A program made the position numbers and the translations under genes. A stretch of DNA of 64,000 bases from Pedobacter sp. PLR (GTDB lineage: Bacteria > Bacteroidota > Bacteroidia > Sphingobacteriales > Sphingobacteriaceae), in the NCBI RefSeq assembly GCF_026239675.1, contig NZ_JAPIVQ010000003.1, positions 620,001 through 684,000 on the forward strand, in the 5' to 3' direction. Of this stretch, positions 17,870 through 25,690 are shown piece after piece; within the stretch, counting starts at the first letter, position 1; each line of letters opens with the position of its first letter. The notes beneath the pieces are model-generated. The model did no database searches. It had not been told where the DNA came from and saw only the letters and a list, made by a program, of their open reading frames with translations.

Positions 17870-18925
17870 TTAGCCTACTTGTTTTAAGTTTTGTGTGGTT
17901 ACGGTATTTACATTCTTTTCCGCAGAAAATTCAGCCATCATTCCTTCCGCCATATTTACCATTTCTTTTGAGCCGATAAAAATAGAGCTGCGTTGATGTA
18001 ATTCAGTAGGCTCTATCTCCAGGATTCTGTTGAAACCATCAGAGGCAACGCCACCCGCTTGCTCTACAATGAAAGCCATCGGATTGCATTCATATAATAA
18101 CCTTAATTTTCCATTTGGTGATTTTGCGGTCGTAGGGTAGATGTAGATACCGCCTTTAATCAGGTTTCTGTGGATGTCACCAACCATAGAACCGATATAT
18201 CTGGAAGTATAAGGCCTGTTGGTTTCTTCATCGTGAACCTGCACATATTTCAGGTATTTCTTTACGCCTTCAGGGAAGTGAACGTAATTTCCTTCATTTA
18301 AAGAATAGATGTTTCCGCCATCAGGAATGGTCATGTTAGGGTGTGATAAGCAAAACTCGCCTATAGAAGGATCTAGTGTAAAACCGTTTACGCCTTTTCC
18401 TGTAGTGTAGACCATCATGGTAGAAGAACCGTAAATTACGTATCCTGCTGCCACCTGTTGTGTGCCTTTTTGTAATACGTCTGCCAGAGTTGCTTCTCCT
18501 TCAACAGATTGTCGGCGGTAAATTGAAAAAATCGTACCAACAGCTACATTACAATCAATATTTGAAGAGCCATCCAGGGGGTCAATACATACAATGTACT
18601 TGGCATTTTTCGAAACGGGTGAATCTATACGGACAATTTCATCCTCTTCTTCTGTGGCTACAATGCAGCATTCGCCACCACTGGTGAGCGCACTGATAAA
18701 TTGGATATTGGCAAAAACATCTAGTTTCTTCTGGCCTTCGCCCTGGATATTGATGGTTCCTGCATCCCCAAGAATATCGACTAAACCAGCCTTGTTGACC
18801 TCTCTGTTTACGATTTTTGCTGCAATTCCTATATCTCTGAGCAATCTGGAGAGCTCTCCTTTTGCGTATGAAAAATCAGCTTGTTTTTCAATGATAAACT
18901 GGCCTAGTGTTTTGATGCCTGACAT
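17870..18925 (-). CDS. fbp: fructose-1,6-bisphosphatase class I
   Basis: The enzyme hydrolyses fructose 1,6-bisphosphate to fructose 6-phosphate in gluconeogenesis. The 351-residue protein has the class I metal and active-site motifs ATEEED (90-95), DPLDGSSN (115-122) and the later [19 protein letters not shown]. The last of these is the family's C-terminal signature with conserved Glu. The length is typical. It is followed upstream by a phosphoesterase and trmN6 on the same strand, with short gaps that would allow one transcript. Confidence 0.96.
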   Translation of the reverse strand: MSGIKTLGQFIIEKQADFSYAKGELSRLLRDIGIAAKIVNREVNKAGLVDILGDAGTINIQGEGQKKLDVFANIQFISALTSGGECCIVATEEEDEIVRIDSPVSKNAKYIVCIDPLDGSSNIDCNVAVGTIFSIYRRQSVEGEATLADVLQKGTQQVAAGYVIYGSSTMMVYTTGKGVNGFTLDPSIGEFCLSHPNMTIPDGGNIYSLNEGNYVHFPEGVKKYLKYVQVHDEETNRPYTSRYIGSMVGDIHRNLIKGGIYIYPTTAKSPNGKLRLLYECNPMAFIVEQAGGVASDGFNRILEIEPTELHQRSSIFIGSKEMVNMAEGMMAEFSAEKNVNTVTTQNLKQVG

Positions 18926-18947
18926 ATTGCTTAGTGTATTTTATACG

Positions 18948-19439
18948 TTATCTATTTCCTATTTCTATGGCCTCTAAGGTATGGATTTTTTCTTCCGAAA
19001 TACAAAACCTAATTAATGTTTTCACCTTGTGCCAGCCTGAATTACCTGCCGCACCGGGGTTTATGTGAAGACATTTGATTTTTGGATCGAACATCACTTT
19101 TAAGATATGAGAGTGTCCGGTGATAAATAACATTGGGGGCTTAGTGTATATTTCACGCTTTATATTTGGGGCGTATTTACCCGGGTATCCACCAATGTGA
19201 GTCATCCATACATCTACCTTTTCACAGTTGAATCTCAGGTGTTCCGGGAACTGTGCGCGGATATCTTTATCATCAATGTTCCCATAAACCCCTTTCAGTG
19301 GTTTAAAAGCCGCAAGTCGTTCGGCTACATCCGGACCAAAGTCGCCGGCATGCCAGATTTCATCGCATTCATCGAAGTGTTTGAAAACGGCATCGTCAAG
19401 AAAACCGTGTGTATCAGAAAGAAGTCCTATTTTTTTCAA
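18948..19439 (-). CDS. YfcE/MJ0936-type metallophosphoesterase
   Basis: The protein has 163 residues, the usual size of this small phosphodiesterase group. Metal motifs are LLSDTHG (Asp9, His11), HAGDFG, GNIDD and TGHSH. Family members hydrolyse phosphodiesters in vitro and their natural substrates are mostly unknown. The gene lies 22 bases upstream of fbp on the same strand and could be co-transcribed with it. Confidence 0.88.
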   Translation of the reverse strand: MKKIGLLSDTHGFLDDAVFKHFDECDEIWHAGDFGPDVAERLAAFKPLKGVYGNIDDKDIRAQFPEHLRFNCEKVDVWMTHIGGYPGKYAPNIKREIYTKPPMLFITGHSHILKVMFDPKIKCLHINPGAAGNSGWHKVKTLIRFCISEEKIHTLEAIEIGNR

Positions 19440-19536
19440 AGTATAGCTTTTATTGTCTATACAAAGCTATGTATATTGATCTGGAGATCAATAAAAAAAG
19501 GGGGAAAGAAATCTTTGAAAGAGGGAAAAGAAAGCC

Positions 19537-20244
19537 CTAGAAGGCCAGAAAAAAATCTTTTAGCAATTCCTTATAGGCAGTGGTATGAACGCCTTTAGAT
19601 TCATAGATATAAAAGCTTTCCGAAGCAGGGGAGGAGTGGTTGTTTTTCGATAAACAAATGATGTGGCGAATCACCGGTTTACTTTGGTCGGAGCAAACCT
19701 CAATGCGCCTTTGTAATGATAGTCCGTATTGCCTGGCGCTTTCTGCCATTAATTCCGCTTGTTTAACGGGTAAGATCAGCCAGAAAGAACCTGCGGGGCT
19801 CAGGATTTCGCTCACCTTTTGGAGCAAAGAGTCGAAAAACTCCTCATCAGCATGTCTGGCGATACCCTTTCTGATCTCCGGGTTTTTCAAATCATTCACA
19901 AAGAAAGGAGGGTTGGATACTACGAGGTCGTATTTACGTGCAGTCTGGTAGCTGGCGATGGGGCTGAGGTGTGCCGCTGTTCGTGCAGCAAATTTTGAAC
20001 CTGCAAAATTATCAATGGCAGTATTCGCTGCGGATTCATCAATTTCTACGGCGTCAACCACTGTTTTTGGGAAGCGTTGGGCCAGCATCATCGCTATAAC
20101 TCCTGTTCCTGTGCCAATATCTAAGCTATATTCCGGGTTATCCTGAGTTACAATCGCAGCCAGCAAGACGCCGTCGGTATTGATTTTCATGGCGCAGCCA
20201 GTTTGATTAACCTCAAATTCTTTAAATTTAAAAATGCTGCTCAT
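19537..20244 (-). CDS. trmN6: tRNA1(Val) (adenine37-N6)-methyltransferase
   Basis: The 235-residue SAM-dependent methyltransferase has motif I DIGTGTG (42-48), an acidic VEIDE after the next strand, and the N6-adenine motif NPPF (111-114). The start MSSIFKFKEFEVNQTG and KINTDGVLL are typical of the YfiC/TrmN6 family, which methylates A37 of tRNA-Val. The tRNA target is inferred from the family. It has a good promoter that overlaps, back to back, the promoter of tRNA-His copy 2. Confidence 0.88.
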   Translation of the reverse strand: MSSIFKFKEFEVNQTGCAMKINTDGVLLAAIVTQDNPEYSLDIGTGTGVIAMMLAQRFPKTVVDAVEIDESAANTAIDNFAGSKFAARTAAHLSPIASYQTARKYDLVVSNPPFFVNDLKNPEIRKGIARHADEEFFDSLLQKVSEILSPAGSFWLILPVKQAELMAESARQYGLSLQRRIEVCSDQSKPVIRHIICLSKNNHSSPASESFYIYESKGVHTTAYKELLKDFFLAF

Positions 20245-20304
20245 GATGGTAAATGATTGATATAAAACTAAGTGTAAAGCTTAGCAGGGGGATTGGGAAC
20301 GCGG

Positions 20305-20337
20305 CAAAGATAAAAAAATAGATTTATTTCACTCAAA
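20305..20337 (-). promoter_or_regulatory. trmN6 promoter
   Basis: On the minus strand TTTG, 21 nt, then TATCTTTG. It gives a leader of about 55-60 nt to trmN6. Its -33 lies within a few bases of the -33 of the divergent tRNA-His promoter. Confidence 0.7.
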
Positions 20338-20339
20338 TA

Positions 20340-20369
20340 TTGTAAAATCAAATTTAAATACTACTTTTG
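20340..20369 (+). promoter_or_regulatory. promoter of tRNA-His copy 2
   Basis: TTG, 19 nt, then TACTTTTG. The -7 element and the bases after it match copy 1, while the spacer differs. Confidence 0.85.
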
Positions 20370-20387
20370 TGGCCTTGAAAAAAACAT

Positions 20388-20465
20388 GGTGGTTTTAGCT
20401 CAGTTGGTTAGAGCATCGGTTTGTGGTACCGAGGGTCGTGGGTTCGAGCCCCATATTCCACCCCA
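20388..20465 (+). tRNA. tRNA-His (anticodon GTG), copy 2
   Basis: Identical over 78 nt to the minus-strand copy at 17 kb, including G-1, the GTG anticodon, the encoded CCA and the two U-U acceptor mismatches. It marks the left edge of an AT-rich island. Confidence 0.95.
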
Positions 20466-20473
20466 GTTTTAAA

Positions 20474-20501
20474 AGCAGTCTGAAAAGACTGCTTTTTTTT
20501 T
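20474..20501 (+). terminator. terminator of tRNA-His copy 2
   Basis: AGCAGTC/GACTGCT stem with loop TGAAAA and nine T. The recombinase remnant on the minus strand reads directly into it. Confidence 0.9.
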
Positions 20502-20502
20502 G

Positions 20503-21105
20503 CCCAAAGTTTTTTTGCGGAGGAAATCTTTGTTTTTCCCTGGATGAGTTCGGTCGCTAAATTCATTGAGGGTGTTCGATACATGCTTCCATCAAAGGTT
20601 AGTTTTTCTGGGTACAACATCCCTATCAGGTATCTTTTACCCTCTACGTCAGCTTTTTCATAAAATTCGTCCAATAATCATAAGCTGTTCATTGCCTCTT
20701 CGGCTATCGGTTTTATATCTAAAATAGTTATGGTTTTCTACGTTGAGATCACTTAATCTTGCTTCCTGCCTGGTTATTTTCTCATTACATTGATCCTTGA
20801 TTATTCTGGAGTTCTTCAATAAAAGCATCATTGGCTTTTTTTGCATTGTAACGAATACTACATTTAGAAGTGCAATGATAATAGACTACGTGTCCCTTTT
20901 TTCCTTTTGATGGACTACCTGTAAGCATTCTTGTTGGGCACCTAAGAAAGCCTCTAAGCGGTAATTCCTTTGGTGTGGCTATAGGGAGCCCAATTTAGGT
21001 TTCCTATTTTCTATGACCTCCTGAACAGTGTAAAACTGCGATTCGGTAATTAAAGGCTCATGAAGTGCTTGCAGCAAACATAGTTTATGGGAAAAATCCA
21101 AAGCG
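20503..21105 (-). pseudogene. serine recombinase remnant (zinc-ribbon and C-terminal coiled region only)
   Basis: Reading the minus strand and changing frame gives successive pieces typical of large serine recombinases. They are HEPLITESQFYTVQEVIEN, then ELPLRGFLRCP and MLTGSPSKGKKG with YYHCTSKC (zinc-ribbon region, one Cys pair incomplete), then IIKDQCNEKITRQEARLSDL, then ILDIKPIAEEAMNSL, a stop, and LDEFYEKADVEGKRYLIG with MLYPEKLTFDGSMYRT. At least three frameshifts and one nonsense codon separate them. The N-terminal catalytic resolvase domain is missing. The last pieces run into the tRNA-His terminator. It is the decayed integrase of the island or of an earlier element. Confidence 0.85.
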
Positions 21106-21120
21106 GGCAAAAAACACGGA

Positions 21121-21843
21121 CTATAAAGGACTATAGTTTTTCTTAGTCATCTTATTATAAAAATCTGAAAACATTCTACCTATTGGAATTTTTAAATTAT
21201 TGTTTAAAACTACATGCGAACGCTCTAAAATTTTTATTCTATTTTCTGCAATAACAAATGATCGGTGAATTTGTGAAAAGCCTCTTGTTGTTTCTAGTAA
21301 AGCTAATATTTCTGATAAACCTGAATTGGAAAAAATGGTCTCTTTTTCTGCAGTAATTCTGGTCGATCTTTCTTGCGCCTCAACCGCAATAATATCTGCC
21401 ACCTTTATTTTAATAAATTGATTACGTTGTGCTGCGCTTCTAACCAGGATATATTCACTAATATCTTTTTGAACTAACTTCTCCGGATTTACAAATAATT
21501 TTTTAACGGTTTGACTAAATTTTAAGAACGAAATTGGTTTTAATAAAAAGTCATCGGCATTCAATTCATAAGAGTTTATGGCATAATTAGCATGTGCTGT
21601 TGTAAAAACAAGTTTCTTTGTTTGATGTTTAATTAGTTTTGCTAATTCTAACCCATTCATTTCTGGCATTTGGATATCTAAGAAAATAATGTCAACAGGC
21701 TTCAATCGCTTAGTTATATCTGAAAGTGCAACAAGCGGATTGGTGTAAGATTTTAAAAGTTTAATGTCAGGCTCTTCTGCTATGTAATCCCTAAGCAATT
21801 CTAAAGCAGAAAATTCATCATCAATGGCGATGCAGGTGTACAT
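21121..21843 (-). CDS. orphan LytTR-type response regulator
   Basis: The 240-residue protein has a receiver domain with AIDDE at the N-terminus and phospho-acceptor Asp56 (FLDIQMPEMNG). A LytTR DNA-binding domain follows from about residue 130 (VRSAAQRNQFIKIKVADI and GFSQIHRSFVIAENRI). Unlike the second LytTR gene in this window, no LytS-type kinase lies beside it, so its partner is elsewhere or it responds differently. It is divergent from the peptide/GLPGLI/barrel genes, and an 11-bp direct repeat with 21-bp period lies between. That spacing is what LytTR proteins bind in other bacteria. Confidence 0.9.
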   Translation of the reverse strand: MYTCIAIDDEFSALELLRDYIAEEPDIKLLKSYTNPLVALSDITKRLKPVDIIFLDIQMPEMNGLELAKLIKHQTKKLVFTTAHANYAINSYELNADDFLLKPISFLKFSQTVKKLFVNPEKLVQKDISEYILVRSAAQRNQFIKIKVADIIAVEAQERSTRITAEKETIFSNSGLSEILALLETTRGFSQIHRSFVIAENRIKILERSHVVLNNNLKIPIGRMFSDFYNKMTKKNYSPL

Positions 21844-21951
21844 ATTTAATAGATTGTTTAAGAGGTTAGTTTTTATTTTTTACTATTAGGTTAAAACTAA
21901 GGTAATCGTTTGTTTTTATTTTAACAATGATTTTTTATATACCCGAACTGC

Positions 21952-21983
21952 CGTTCATGTTGCCTCGTTTGTCGTTCATGTTG
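21952..21983. promoter_or_regulatory. candidate LytTR operator: direct repeat with 21-bp period
   Basis: CGTTCATGTTG occurs at 21952-21962 and again, identical, at 21973-21983, exactly 21 bp (two helical turns) apart. LytTR regulators such as AgrA bind GTT-containing 9-bp direct repeats with 12-13 bp between. A TTTG at 21984-21987 lies just downstream and could be a -33 element for the rightward genes. Confidence 0.6.
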
Positions 21984-22078
21984 TTTGGATGGTTGTTGGT
22001 GCGAAAAATATTATATTCATTTTTTAAAATGAGGTTTGAATTAATTAATTAAATGTTTAAATCTCAAACTAAAAAAAA

Positions 22079-22195
22079 ATGAAAAGAATCACATTGTCAG
22101 TAGCTTTTGTTGCACTTTTTGCTGTAACAACTTTTGCAAAAACTAATGCTGTTAAAACAAGTTACGCTAAGGTCATTGCCCATTTTAAAAGTTAA
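22079..22195 (+). CDS. tiny exported peptide (38 residues), unknown
   Basis: This short frame encodes 38 residues. MKRITLSVAFVALFAVTTFA has the charge and hydrophobic core of a signal peptide with an Ala-x-Ala-like end. It leaves a mature peptide of about 18 residues, Lys-rich (starting KTNAVKTSYAK). It stands 18 bases upstream of the GLPGLI gene in the same direction and directly after the candidate LytTR operator, so it is probably the first gene of that operon. No family is recognised. It could be a small structural or signalling peptide, or simply a leader peptide. Confidence 0.55.
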   Translation: MKRITLSVAFVALFAVTTFAKTNAVKTSYAKVIAHFKS

Positions 22196-22213
22196 GTAAA
22201 ATTTAAACAGACT

Positions 22214-23023
22214 ATGAAAACATTTATCACTATCGTGTTAGTATTAATAAAAGTAAACACATTTGCCCAGCAAAAGGATAATGTTGTTGGTAAAGTGTTT
22301 TATACTTTTAAGCACATGAGTGATACCACTCAACAAAATAGTTATCGAGAAGAAAATATGAAGCTTTACGTTGGTAAATCACTTAATGAATACTTCAGTG
22401 CCGATCAGGAAAAAAAGGATTCCCTTAGATTAAAACAAATAGAATCAGGCGGAGGCTTTGTTATAAATACTGGAGGAAAGAAAACAACAGCTACCCAAAT
22501 ATTAACAGATAAGGTCACCAAAAAAATAATAATTAAAGAAAGTTTGATTAAAAAGTATTACTACGAGGATGCTTACCCGAATATTATTTGGAAAATTACT
22601 TCGGAAGTTAAAGAGATTGGAGATATAAAATGTACCAAAGCTGAAGGCAATTATAAGGGGCGGGTTTATTATGCCTGGTTTACAACCGAATTGCCATTAA
22701 CGGGTGCGCCTTGGAAATTATTGGGTTTGCCTGGCCTGGTATTAGAAGCCTACGATACAAAAAAACAAGTGATGTTTTTATTTGCGGGCATAGAGAAAAA
22801 TCACGGAAAAATAAGCGAAATAAACCTGGAACCACCAGGAGCCATTAAAACAACTAAAAAGGATTACTTACAGATGGAAACAGTTGCTAAAAGTGACCCC
22901 ATGGGATTCATCAATTCAACTGCAGCAGATGCAGGATCAGGGCTACAACTCTCAACTAGTGGTGCAAATGGAAATTTCAAGCCTAAGAAACCATCTAACC
23001 CTGTGGAGTTAAAAGACAACTAG
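22214..23023 (+). CDS. GLPGLI family protein
   Basis: The 269-residue protein has a signal peptide (about 1-19, ending FAQ). The body contains the family hallmark GLPGLVLEAYD, preceded by AWFTTELPLTGAPWKLL. The GLPGLI family (TIGR01200) is restricted to Bacteroidota, is exported, and is usually next to a TonB-dependent-type barrel; its function is unknown. Here the barrel gene starts three bases after the stop codon. The C-terminal 50 residues are Gly/Ser/Asn/Pro-rich and probably unstructured. It is part of the AT-rich island. Confidence 0.9.
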   Translation: MKTFITIVLVLIKVNTFAQQKDNVVGKVFYTFKHMSDTTQQNSYREENMKLYVGKSLNEYFSADQEKKDSLRLKQIESGGGFVINTGGKKTTATQILTDKVTKKIIIKESLIKKYYYEDAYPNIIWKITSEVKEIGDIKCTKAEGNYKGRVYYAWFTTELPLTGAPWKLLGLPGLVLEAYDTKKQVMFLFAGIEKNHGKISEINLEPPGAIKTTKKDYLQMETVAKSDPMGFINSTAADAGSGLQLSTSGANGNFKPKKPSNPVELKDN

Positions 23024-23026
23024 TGC

Positions 23027-25690
23027 ATGAACATATTTTTTAAAGTATTTTTTGTTCTTTTATTTTGTTCATTTAATCTCAAGGCACAATTTAAAATAAA
23101 TGGAAACGTAAAGGATGCTTTAGGAAAAAACTTAAAAGATGTTACCGTATCCGTTAACAATAGCACGACAAAGGGAATAATTGCCTATTTTATTACCGAT
23201 GAGAAGGGAAATTACATAATTACTTTACCAAGTATGAGTAATGTTTTTATTAGAGCATCCTATGTTGGCTTTAATAATGAAGAAAATGTAATTTCAGATA
23301 AGGTATTTGTATATAATTTCAAATTAACTGAGGGGGAGGTTAATTTAACTGAGGTTAAAGTGAAAGCTCAAAATATGTTGACTAAAAATGGAGATACCCT
23401 TAATTATAACGTTAAAAAATTTAGTAAAACCCAGGATAGAACCATAGGTGACGTGATAAAGAACCTGCCTGGAATTACCGTAAATTCATCAGGAACAATT
23501 AGCTATAACGGGCGACCAATAAATAAATTCTATATTGATGGAGACGACCTCCTGGGCGAAAAATACGCCTTGGCCTCAAATAGCATTCCTTTAGATGCAG
23601 TTGAGGCCGTGCAAGTTCTGGAGAACCATCAGCCTGTTAAAATGTTGGAAAATAAAGTATTTAGTGATGATGGAGCCTTAAATATAAAGTTAAAGGAAAG
23701 CGCCAGGCTTAAAGTTTTTGGGTCAGGAAATATTTCTGCAGGCTTACCTCTATATTCAGGGGAAGGAAGGGTAAACGCCCTCGCCTTTAAGCGTAAAATT
23801 AAATTTATCAATACCTACGCTTTTAATAATATTGGTGTGGATTTAAATACTGACGTACAAAGCCAAAACACTAATGCGCCATGGTTACAAGCAATAGATA
23901 AGAATGTCACGAATTTACTTGGGTTTACAAGTTTGCCAAACCCGGTATTACCATTTAAATATTATACTAATAACATAAGCCATCTAGCTGCTTTAAACTT
24001 TTTACTTCCAATTAGTAAAACCAAAAATATTCGTTTTAACTTACATTGGTTACCAAATAAAATTAGTACTGATACAAAAAGCACTAACACTTTTTATTTG
24101 CAAAATGATACAATCAAACAATATGAAAATCAGATCAGTTACTTAAAAAGTAAAGCACTCTTTTTTGGTTTAACATACTTAAATAATTCAAGTAAATTCT
24201 ATCTTCAAAACCGATTAAGTTTTGAGTCACATTTAGATAATGGAGCTTCGAACATAGAAAATGAACTGACGAATTTTAGACAAAGCCTGGGCAGGAATAA
24301 TAGCACAATTCAAAATGACTTTTTATTAAAGCAGGCAAGTAAAAAACAATATCTATTTGAAGTTTCCTCAAACATAAAATACTCGACTAATCCTGAGAAC
24401 TTAAGCATTGGTTATGGTATTTACCCTTGGTTGCTAAACAATAATATAAATTTTAGGCAAGCGGATCAATATGCAAAGCAGCATTCAATTACCAGTAACA
24501 CTATGTTCTCCTTATCAAGGCAAATTAAGAAATTCACAACCGCTATAAAGGCGGAATATTTTTTGGAGAATATTAATTATCAAACTGGTATTAACCTTAC
24601 ACAAACAGATAACAGCACTACGTTACTTGGTGATAAGTTTCTAAATGATTTAAACTGGTTTCAACAGCGTTTAAAGATAGGCCCCTCTGTAGATTATAAA
24701 ACCAACAAAATGAACTTATCAATTACGTTGCCGGTGGTCTTACGTGATATAAATTATGATGATGAGATTTTGACTAAATCTATTTCCATAGACAGATTTT
24801 CTTTTCATCCTGAAGTTAAAGCTAATTTAGAATTGGGAAGATATTCGAAATTATTAGTTGCTGCCAGAAGGCAAACTAATATTCCTACTCCACAGGATCT
24901 TTTATTTGGCGGTATATTGCACAGTTATAGGCTTTTGTCCCAAAATAATCAAGAAGTTCAGTTTGGCACTTTCAACTCAATAACTTTAAGTTTTGCGTAT
25001 AGAAATCCTATAAAAATAATATTTTTCAATACCGCGATTATTTATTCAAAAAGCTATTCTCCTATTATTTCCAATACTATTTTTAATTCGGGTATGTTAC
25101 TAACCAAGCAGGAGTATTTTGATAATTTGAGTAATCGATTGTTAGTTTTATCAAACTTTAGTAAGTATATTTTTCCAATCAAAGCAACTATAAAGGCAGG
25201 TTATAGTGCTTCAGTTCTAGATTATAATCAAGTTCAAAATAATGTGATTACTAAATTAAAAAGCATTTCTAATAATTTTTCAACTTCGATCAATTCCAAG
25301 CCTGTTTGGTACTTTAATACGGAATTGAGTGTAAGCTATCTAACTTCTCTTACGAAGAATATTTCTTTAAAAAACAACATTACGGGTGTAAACAAAGTTA
25401 TTAGTACCGTACTACAATCTACCTATAATGTAAATGAAAATTTCTATTTGCAGGCTGAGGCTAATCATTTGTATCAAAGCAATAATGGGAATTCTAATAA
25501 GTTGATTCTTTTTGATGCTAAATTGAATTATACCATAAAGAAAACAAAAACAGATATCGGGTTTAAAGCCATGAATATTTTTAACGAACGAAGATTTATC
25601 ATCACTGATATTGATGGTTTACAGGTTTCATCCAATGATTTTTGGCTAAGACCACTTACCTTATTACTAAATGTTTCATTTAGATTTTAA
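23027..25690 (+). CDS. TonB-dependent-receptor-like outer-membrane barrel with carboxypeptidase-regulatory domain
   Basis: The protein has 887 residues. A signal peptide (about 1-21, ending LKA) precedes a carboxypeptidase-regulatory-like domain (about 24-105: KINGNVKDALGKNLKDVTV). A plug-like domain follows (about 130-215, with IGDVIKNLPGITVNSSGTIS and FYIDGDDLLGEKYA). The rest is a large beta-barrel ending LLLNVSFRF with the C-terminal Phe of outer-membrane proteins. It belongs to the barrel group that accompanies GLPGLI proteins. It may be a receptor or a surface-assembly component; the substrate is unknown. Codon use is visibly AT-rich compared with the SusC gene downstream. Confidence 0.85.
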   Translation: MNIFFKVFFVLLFCSFNLKAQFKINGNVKDALGKNLKDVTVSVNNSTTKGIIAYFITDEKGNYIITLPSMSNVFIRASYVGFNNEENVISDKVFVYNFKLTEGEVNLTEVKVKAQNMLTKNGDTLNYNVKKFSKTQDRTIGDVIKNLPGITVNSSGTISYNGRPINKFYIDGDDLLGEKYALASNSIPLDAVEAVQVLENHQPVKMLENKVFSDDGALNIKLKESARLKVFGSGNISAGLPLYSGEGRVNALAFKRKIKFINTYAFNNIGVDLNTDVQSQNTNAPWLQAIDKNVTNLLGFTSLPNPVLPFKYYTNNISHLAALNFLLPISKTKNIRFNLHWLPNKISTDTKSTNTFYLQNDTIKQYENQISYLKSKALFFGLTYLNNSSKFYLQNRLSFESHLDNGASNIENELTNFRQSLGRNNSTIQNDFLLKQASKKQYLFEVSSNIKYSTNPENLSIGYGIYPWLLNNNINFRQADQYAKQHSITSNTMFSLSRQIKKFTTAIKAEYFLENINYQTGINLTQTDNSTTLLGDKFLNDLNWFQQRLKIGPSVDYKTNKMNLSITLPVVLRDINYDDEILTKSISIDRFSFHPEVKANLELGRYSKLLVAARRQTNIPTPQDLLFGGILHSYRLLSQNNQEVQFGTFNSITLSFAYRNPIKIIFFNTAIIYSKSYSPIISNTIFNSGMLLTKQEYFDNLSNRLLVLSNFSKYIFPIKATIKAGYSASVLDYNQVQNNVITKLKSISNNFSTSINSKPVWYFNTELSVSYLTSLTKNISLKNNITGVNKVISTVLQSTYNVNENFYLQAEANHLYQSNNGNSNKLILFDAKLNYTIKKTKTDIGFKAMNIFNERRFIITDIDGLQVSSNDFWLRPLTLLLNVSFRF

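Larger units (their letters stand above)
20362..20501 (+). repeat. inverted repeat arm B (tRNA-His unit: -7 element to terminator)
   Basis: Partner of the repeat at 17083-17221. The 3' part (terminator hairpin and T run) is also repeated in direct orientation at 25828-25867, past the far end of the island. Confidence 0.93.

Noticed and set aside
20408..20502. Frame running antisense through tRNA-His, giving a protein tail with GARTHDPRYHKP
   Set aside because: This is the well-known artefact of translating a tRNA gene backwards. Only the part outside the terminator belongs to the recombinase relic.
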